From Bacteroidota bacterium (lineage in GTDB: Bacteria > Bacteroidota > Rhodothermia > Rhodothermales > UBA10348): DNA of 12,065 nucleotides. A program made the position numbers and the translations under genes. The notes under the pieces were generated by a model. It worked only from the letters and a program-made list of their open reading frames with translations, made no database searches and was not told the origin of the DNA. The stretch spans positions 1-12,065 of the forward strand of contig SMXL01000131.1 in assembly GCA_004356385.1 (NCBI GenBank), in the 5' to 3' direction. This document shows, piece by piece, positions 6,718 to 12,065 of the stretch. Positions within the stretch are counted from its first letter, which is position 1. Each line of letters opens with the position of its first letter.

Positions 6718-8069
6718 CGAAGCGAATCATACCCGCAGGAAATCAGGGCGATGTTGGCTCTTGCCGGTCCCGTTGTGATTACGCAACTGGCACACATCTC
6801 TCTGGGATTCGTGGATACGGTAATGGTTGGTCGGCTAGGGCCCGATTCTCTCGCCGGAGTGGCTATCGGAAATACGATGTTTTATACGGCCACGATCTTC
6901 TGTATGGGGGTGGTCATGGCGGTTGGTCCGATGGTCTCTCACGCATTTGGGGCCGGAAACGACGACCCAATAGGACGAAGCGTACGGCAGGGATTGTGGC
7001 TCGCTGTCGTGTTGACGATTCCGGCATTCATATTTGTTTGGAACGCGGCTCCGATTCTCAGGCTGTTGGGTCAGTCGGAACCGACGATCGCGCGCGCAGC
7101 TGCGTATTGAGGGCCATCAGCTGGGGCATATTCCCGTTTCTTGGATTTGCTGCGCTCAGGGGATTCAACGAGGCGATTTCAAATCCCCGATCGGTTACGG
7201 CGATCGCGTTGGTCGGAGTCGTCATGAATATTGGAGCCAACTACGTTCTGATGTTCGGAAAATTGGGTTTTCCCGAATTGGGCCTGGTGGGAACGGGATG
7301 GGCCAGCAGTATCGTGTTCTGGGCCATTTTTCTCGGACTTGTAACGTACTCAGCTGCCAAAAAATCCTTCTCCCAGTACGGCATTTTTTCGAAGTTGGGT
7401 AGGCCAGATCCGCACTACTTCAAAGAGCTTTTTCGTATTGGATGGCCGATTGGTGCTTCGATGGGGGTTGAAATGAGCTTGTTCATGATTGCGGTGATGA
7501 TGATGGGCTGGATTGGCACCGCTCAGCTTGCTGCTCATCAAGTGGCCATTCAGTGTGCAGCATTTACGTTTATGGTCCCCCTCGGAATTGGAATAGCGTC
7601 TTCCGTTCGAGTTGGGCAGGCGGTAGGAGCGAACGACCGGGACGGTGTTATTCGATCGGGTTTTGTCGGTATCGGATTGTCGGTGGCTTTCATGGCGGCT
7701 ACAGCCATACTCTTTTGGGCGGCGCCCCGCTCCGTCATCTCGTTGTATCTGGACCTGGGGTCTGTAGAGAACGAGCGAGTAATAGACATCGCGGTCAGAC
7801 TGTTGGGAATCGCGGCAGTTTTCCAGGTGTTCGACGGGATCCAGGTGTCCGCGATGGGGGCGCTCCGAGGGCTGAAGGACACGAAGACGCCTATGATGCT
7901 CGCGATGGTTTCGTACTGGCCTGTGGGATTATCCGCCGCATACGGACTGGCCTTCGTTTTGGGCTGGGGCGAAGTCGGTCTTTGGTGGGGTCTGGTTTCG
8001 GGACTCGGATGTGCTGCGATTCTCTTGACGATTCGATTTATAAGACTTACTGCTCCCGGAAAAATTTAA
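6700..8069 (+). pseudogene. MATE family multidrug/Na+ efflux transporter, broken by a one-base frameshift
   Basis: Two overlapping frames together make one NorM-like MATE protein, an inner-membrane exporter of cationic drugs driven by Na+ or H+. Frame one (6700-7107, 136 residues, stop TGA at 7108) carries the N-terminal repeat start: 'LALAGPVVITQLAHISLGFV', then the DTVMVGRLG motif and 'GPMVSHAFGAGN'. From about 7107 homology continues in the -1 frame with 'LRAISWGIFPFLGFAALRGF', through 'GLVGTGWASS', 'AAHQVAIQCAAFTFMVPLGI', 'SVRVGQAVGAND' and 'MGALRGLKDTKTPM', to a stop at 8067. Adding one T in the TATT run at 7105-7108 would read TAT-TTG-AGG and restore 456 residues, the usual MATE length. 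No slippery heptamer is visible, so recoding is unlikely. Either the gene is inactivated or the base is a sequencing error. No strong ribosome-binding site precedes the ATG. Confidence 0.85.
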
Positions 8070-8101
8070 TCAGTCAACGTTTCGCTGAAGAATCGATGGA
8101 C

Positions 8102-8114
8102 AGATAGTCTATCT
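8102..8114. repeat. Small palindrome after the MATE gene
   Basis: AGATAG-T-CTATCT is a perfect 6-base dyad, 33 bases past the MATE stop and followed by AAAACA. It is too AT-rich and too tight-looped to be a good intrinsic terminator and has no T-run on the plus strand. An operator-like site or chance are the alternatives. The rest of the gap at 8070-8272 is AT-rich; the only promoter-like word I see is TATCAT at 8200-8205, without a matching -35 box. Confidence 0.2.
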
Positions 8115-8272
8115 AAAACATTAAATAACATCAAGATAAACCTAATCGTCCGCGTGCCCTATTAGAATTAATTTCAAGCACCCGCATTTGAGTTTGAGTT
8201 ATCATTCGTCGTTAAGTTAAGAACCTGGATCACGTCCAGTCTCACAACCAACATTTCCGTAGCTGGCACTGA

Positions 8273-8920
8273 ATGCCGCAGATATTTCATAGGCGAGCAA
8301 ACTTTCTTCCCGCGATTTCACTTGTCGCCGCTGCGGCTGGAGGCGTGTTCGCTCTCGTTTTTCTCTGGTACTACTTCGTCCCTTCGTATACCGACGTAGG
8401 CTATATGCCCGATCAGCCGGTGGAGTACAGCCATCGTCTGCATGTCGGTCAGCTTGGACTCGACTGCCGGTATTGTCATACGAACGTGGAAACCACGGCG
8501 CATTCCAATATCCCCGCTACGCAGACGTGCATGAATTGCCACTCGCAGATCAAGACTGAATCGCTGGCATTGGTTGGAGTTCGTGAAAGCTGGGCAACCG
8601 GTAATTCAATTGAATGGGTAAAGGTTCATCAGCTGCCGGACTTCGCGCATTTCAGCCATTCGATACACATTAATAACGGTGTGGGTTGCGAATCCTGTCA
8701 TGGTCGTGTGGATCAGATGGAAACGGTTCGGCAGGAGGAGCCGCTCTCCATGCGGTGGTGTTTGGATTGTCATAGAGCCCCGGAACAACACCTACGGCCG
8801 ACCTCGGAAATCACAAAGATGGGCTATGAGCAACCCATCGACTTCCTCGAACGAAACCTGGCTCGCATGAAAGAAGAAAATATTCGTCCGCCGACCGCGT
8901 GTTCTGCCTGTCATTATTGA
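8273..8920 (+). CDS. actA: Alternative complex III pentaheme cytochrome c subunit ActA
   Basis: ActA is the multihaem subunit of alternative complex III, a quinol oxidase that passes electrons to periplasmic carriers or directly to a terminal oxidase. The 215-residue product has one N-terminal membrane helix (about 12-36) after a basic start, so it should be anchored with its body in the periplasm. It holds five CxxCH haem sites: 65-69, 86-90, 139-143, 163-167 and, at the extreme C-terminus, 210-214. Histidines in 'EYSHRLHVG' (51-59), 'TTAHSN' (74-79) and 'DFAHFSHSIH' (123-132) are candidates for distal haem ligands. Five haems, the length and the gene following it match ActA of Rhodothermus-type complexes. 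It is probably the first gene of the act operon, preceded by a 203-base gap, with actB 100 bases downstream. A NrfH/NapC-type cytochrome is excluded by the neighbour. Confidence 0.93.
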   Translation: MPQIFHRRANFLPAISLVAAAAGGVFALVFLWYYFVPSYTDVGYMPDQPVEYSHRLHVGQLGLDCRYCHTNVETTAHSNIPATQTCMNCHSQIKTESLALVGVRESWATGNSIEWVKVHQLPDFAHFSHSIHINNGVGCESCHGRVDQMETVRQEEPLSMRWCLDCHRAPEQHLRPTSEITKMGYEQPIDFLERNLARMKEENIRPPTACSACHY

Positions 8921-9012
8921 GAAATTTCGCTTGTAATCTAAAACGTTGCGCACCCCCATCGGAAACCATACAGACACAGGAAGAATCGACGATTCATCCG
9001 AATTCCAGGACC

Positions 9013-9016
9013 AGGA
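9013..9016 (+). promoter_or_regulatory. Ribosome-binding site (AGGA) deciding the actB start
   Basis: AGGA lies 4 bases before the ATG at 9021, and a second AGGA at 9007-9010 forms a CCAGGA direct repeat with it. The alternative in-frame TTG at 8946 has no such signal, and the reading frame is closed by TAA at 8934. Confidence 0.5.
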
Positions 9017-9020
9017 AGCG

Positions 9021-12000
9021 ATGATCCAGCTCCCACTCTTGGACACTTCTGTTCGATCCAAAGAGTCTTCCGGTCCTTTCTATTGGAGGAGTCAGGCGCA
9101 GTTGTCAGGGAGTTCCGAATTTGATCACTTCACCGAGGGAGAGTTCATTCCCGGAGCGGATGAAGCTCCTTCAGGTGCGTCACGACGACAGTTTTTACAG
9201 ATTATGGGCGCTTCTATGGCGCTTGCGGGACTGACGGCTTGCCGCAGACCCGTAGAAAATATCCTGCCTTTTGCTCAGAAACCAGAAGGCCTGATACCCG
9301 GCGTACCGGTAAATTATGCGACGGCGATGCCGTTTCGAGGAATGATTCGACCGGTGTTGGTCGCAAGCTACGATGGGCGTCCTACGAAAATCGAGGGGAA
9401 TCCTGAACACCCTGACAGTGAGGGGTCGGCCAGTATTTTTGAACAAGCGTCCCTTTTAGATCTATATGATCCGGACCGATCCCAGATTGTTTTAAAGGAC
9501 GGAGTCCGGACCAACTGGAGTGAGTTCGTTTCTCTGGCTTCCGAACTGGCTTCCGATACGCGAATCGCTGTGGTCAGCGCACCCAGCTCGTCGCACACGA
9601 TGACCCGTTTACAGAGCCAACTTCAGGCTCGATTCTCAGCCCTACGATGGGTTGAGTACTCGTCCACGGGTGACGATCACGCAATCACGGCTACTGAATC
9701 ATTATTTGGCCAGTCATTAAGGCCCCGATACAATCTGTCCGTGGCGACCACTATCGTGAGCCTTGACGCGGACTTTCTGGGTCCGACAGAAAGAGACATG
9801 CTGGCGCAAACGGCAGGGTTTTCGGTCGGGCGCGATATCGACAGTGCCATTGGCGCAGCTGCTGATGGTCACGGAGAGATGAGTCGATTGTACGCGGTCG
9901 AGAGTCGCTACTCGATTACGGGCGGCATGGCAGACAACCGGCTGAGACTTCGCGCGTCTGAAATTCCAGCGTTCGCAGCCGCGCTGTCGACGGCGATGGG
10001 AGTCGAAGTCGCAGGTGGAGGAGCATTCGCCGACCACGAATATATTTCAGCCATGGCACAGGACCTGCTCGCATCTGGTTCATCCGGGTTGGTTATTGCG
10101 GGCGAAAATCAAAGTGCGGATGTGCATGCGATCGCTGCTTCCATCAATGATAGGCTGGGGGCCGTAGGAACGACCGTTTCGTATCTGGATACCCAGGAAC
10201 GTGGTGCCTCATCGCGTCTTTCGAGTCTCCAGGAACTCGTCGGGGAAATCAACTCCGGGAACGTCGATGTGCTGGTCATGATCGGCTGCAACCCGGTATA
10301 CGATGCACCGGCGGATCTGAATTTTGCTCAGGCCGTGTCTCAAGTGTCGGAAACGATTCACGTCGGACTTCATGTAGACGAGTCGGCCGCTGCTTCACGT
10401 TGGCATATTCCAGCGACCCACTATCTGGAGGCCTGGGGCGACGGCCGCGCGGCCGACGGGACTCGCTCGGTTATTCAACCGCTGATCGCGCCCCTTTACG
10501 CAGACGCCCATTCCGACCTGGAAGTTATCGGACTTCTCGCTACTCAAGAGGATACACCGGGTTACGATTACGTGCGATCGACCTGGCGAACGATTATCTC
10601 AGACAACTTCGAAGCATCCTGGCTTCGTGTTTTGCACGACGGATTTCTTCCAAACAGCCAGTATCGGTCCGTTCGGCCTGATTTGAGTCGCGCGGCGGTT
10701 CCGTCCTCGGTTTCAAGCTCCGACGCAACCGGTTTCGAAATCCTTTTTCATCTGGATGGGAAGGTTTTGGATGGAACGTTCGCGAACAATGCATGGATGC
10801 AGGAACTCCCGGACTCAACCACGAAAGTCACCTGGGATAACGTGGCCGTCATGAGTCCGAAAACAGCCGAAGCCATCGGCGTCAAAATGAAGTTGAAAAA
10901 AGGTCGGTATTTTACGGATCGAATTTCAATCTCGATTGATGGGCGAAGCGCGGATCTTCCGGTTTGGGTGCAACCGGGCGTGGCCGACCGAACGATTGGC
11001 TTGACCCTTGGATATGGCAGAACGATCGGGTCGACGCGGCCGGAACGCAGAACGAATTTTTTCGATCTGGATGACTACACGGACGTATATGGTAAGGGTG
11101 CCATCGGTTCAGGAGTCGGTGTGAACGTTTCCACTTTAAGAACGACTACGTCTTTTAATTTTGCCACCGGAGCCCAGGTCTCCCTCTCGGATTCAGGCTA
11201 CGTCGTGGCATCCACGCAGGATCACGGTGCCCTTCCAGTAGAAGGCTTCGAAGTCGAGCGTCGCGGATTATTCCGTGCCGCCACCGTCGAGGAGTATACT
11301 GAGAACCCGGACTTTGTAAAGGAAATGGAGCCTGAACCTCTCCGAGAGGCGTGGGAAGATTATCCCACACTCTGGCAGAAAAACCATCCGACCACAACGG
11401 AAGAATTTCAGGACAACGACTACAATCAGCATCAGTGGGGAATGGTCATCGACCTGAACACGTGTACCGGATGCAACGCATGCGTGGTCGCCTGTCAGGC
11501 AGAAAACAACATTCCGGTCGTCGGAAAAGAGGAAGTCAGTCGCGGACGCGAACTCCACTGGATTCGAATGGACAGGTATTTCGTTTCCGGAGACGATGGG
11601 ACGTACGACGAGCCTCGAATGGTGGTCCAGCCGATTCCGTGCATGCACTGCGAAAACGCCCCGTGCGAGCAGGTATGTCCGGTTGCAGCGACCGTTCATT
11701 CGCCCGATGGAACGAATCAGATGGTTTACAATCGGTGTATTGGAACCCGATACTGCGCGAATAACTGCCCGTACAAAGTCCGACGATTCAACTTTTACAA
11801 TTGGACCAAGACGCTTCCAGCGTCGATCCACATGGCGCACAACCCCAACGTCACGGTGCGGTCTCGTGGTGTGATGGAGAAATGCTCGTTCTGCATTCAG
11901 CGCATTCGTGAAGTGAACAAGAAAATGAGTGTTGAGAAGCGGGCCATGGAATTGGATGAAGTCCAGACTGCCTGTCAGCAATCCTGTCCTGCAAAAGCCA

Positions 12001-12065
12001 TCTCGTTTGGAGATCTTGCGAGGACGGAAAGCGAAGTCAATAGAAAAAAGCGGAGCCGGCGTCGA
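9021..12065 (+). CDS. actB: Alternative complex III subunit ActB, molybdopterin-oxidoreductase-like plus iron-sulfur protein (3' end outside window)
   Basis: The frame stays open for 1015 codons to the right edge without a stop. Residues 54-59 read SRRQFL, a Tat-type twin-arginine motif, followed by a hydrophobic stretch ending LTAC at C74, which could be a lipobox. The large middle part (about 80-770) resembles the molybdopterin oxidoreductase fold; 'EGNPEHPDSEGSAS' and 'IPATHYLEAWGDGRAADGT' are typical. In this family it holds no cofactor. The C-terminal part is NrfC/PsrB-like, with cysteines at 815/818/821/825, 874/877/882/886, 906/912/916 and 955/958/985/989. One position of the third group is Thr (909), fitting three [4Fe-4S] and one [3Fe-4S] cluster as reported for ActB. 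It takes electrons from the ActC quinol site and works with ActA. ActC (NrfD-like) should follow beyond the window. Confidence 0.94.
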   Translation, partial: MIQLPLLDTSVRSKESSGPFYWRSQAQLSGSSEFDHFTEGEFIPGADEAPSGASRRQFLQIMGASMALAGLTACRRPVENILPFAQKPEGLIPGVPVNYATAMPFRGMIRPVLVASYDGRPTKIEGNPEHPDSEGSASIFEQASLLDLYDPDRSQIVLKDGVRTNWSEFVSLASELASDTRIAVVSAPSSSHTMTRLQSQLQARFSALRWVEYSSTGDDHAITATESLFGQSLRPRYNLSVATTIVSLDADFLGPTERDMLAQTAGFSVGRDIDSAIGAAADGHGEMSRLYAVESRYSITGGMADNRLRLRASEIPAFAAALSTAMGVEVAGGGAFADHEYISAMAQDLLASGSSGLVIAGENQSADVHAIAASINDRLGAVGTTVSYLDTQERGASSRLSSLQELVGEINSGNVDVLVMIGCNPVYDAPADLNFAQAVSQVSETIHVGLHVDESAAASRWHIPATHYLEAWGDGRAADGTRSVIQPLIAPLYADAHSDLEVIGLLATQEDTPGYDYVRSTWRTIISDNFEASWLRVLHDGFLPNSQYRSVRPDLSRAAVPSSVSSSDATGFEILFHLDGKVLDGTFANNAWMQELPDSTTKVTWDNVAVMSPKTAEAIGVKMKLKKGRYFTDRISISIDGRSADLPVWVQPGVADRTIGLTLGYGRTIGSTRPERRTNFFDLDDYTDVYGKGAIGSGVGVNVSTLRTTTSFNFATGAQVSLSDSGYVVASTQDHGALPVEGFEVERRGLFRAATVEEYTENPDFVKEMEPEPLREAWEDYPTLWQKNHPTTTEEFQDNDYNQHQWGMVIDLNTCTGCNACVVACQAENNIPVVGKEEVSRGRELHWIRMDRYFVSGDDGTYDEPRMVVQPIPCMHCENAPCEQVCPVAATVHSPDGTNQMVYNRCIGTRYCANNCPYKVRRFNFYNWTKTLPASIHMAHNPNVTVRSRGVMEKCSFCIQRIREVNKKMSVEKRAMELDEVQTACQQSCPAKAISFGDLARTESEVNRKKRSRRR

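Noticed and set aside
7105..7113. Programmed -1 ribosomal frameshift in the MATE gene
   Set aside because: The junction GCGTATTGAGGG has no X-XXY-YYZ slippery heptamer, and I see no strong downstream stem, so mutation or sequencing error is simpler.
7553..8107. 184-codon ORF in another plus-strand frame over the MATE C-terminal half
   Set aside because: It is rich in Arg and Gly without membrane segments, while the overlapping frame gives a normal MATE protein to its stop at 8069.
8102..8120. Intrinsic terminator after the MATE gene
   Set aside because: The stem is only six mostly A-T pairs with a one-base centre and is followed by A residues rather than T residues.
11268..11981. 237-codon minus-strand ORF opposite the actB iron-sulfur region
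   Set aside because: The plus strand carries all the cluster cysteines in an uninterrupted frame; the antisense frame shows no domain.

Overview
The window is ordinary chromosomal DNA with moderate GC and dense coding. It most resembles a member of the Rhodothermia/Balneolia side of Bacteroidota. The main clue is the start of an alternative complex III (Act) operon at the right end: a pentaheme ActA followed by a fused molybdopterin-oxidoreductase-like/iron-sulfur ActB, the arrangement known from Rhodothermus. The assignment is an inference from protein character, and other phyla that carry ACIII cannot be excluded. I see no mobile element, CRISPR array, tRNA or rRNA.

Layout. (1) Positions 1-146, minus strand: the first 48 residues of a membrane protein resembling the N-terminus of polyprenyl glycosylphosphotransferases (WcaJ type). 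(2) Positions 425-1980, plus strand: a two-gene unit with a 4-base overlap, a stand-alone cyclic-nucleotide-binding-domain protein followed by an AI-2E/PerM-family membrane protein. A weak 58-codon ORF may precede it. (3) Positions 1987-6555, minus strand: four genes with gaps of 35, 23 and 32 bases. In transcription order they are a large glycosyltransferase fusion, accA (acetyl-CoA carboxylase alpha), a hotdog acyl-CoA thioesterase and nadC. This run converges on the AI-2E gene with only 6 bases between stop codons. (4) Positions 6700-8069, plus strand: a full-length MATE efflux transporter broken by a single-base frameshift near 7107. (5) Positions 8273-12065, plus strand: actA, then actB, which runs off the right edge.

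How the genes work together. ActA and ActB would be the periplasm-facing redox part of a quinol-oxidising complex, with the membrane subunits (ActC onward) expected beyond the window. accA and the thioesterase both act on acyl-CoA thioesters, nadC makes NAD precursor, and the glycosyltransferase fusion points to envelope polysaccharide synthesis. The minus-strand run looks like a mixed housekeeping operon.

The most unusual items are: the glycosyltransferase whose C-terminal half is a decayed phosphoglycosyltransferase lacking the segment that holds the catalytic residues; the single-base break in the MATE gene; and the translationally coupled cNMP-domain/AI-2E transporter pair. I did not find a convincing wholly new system here.
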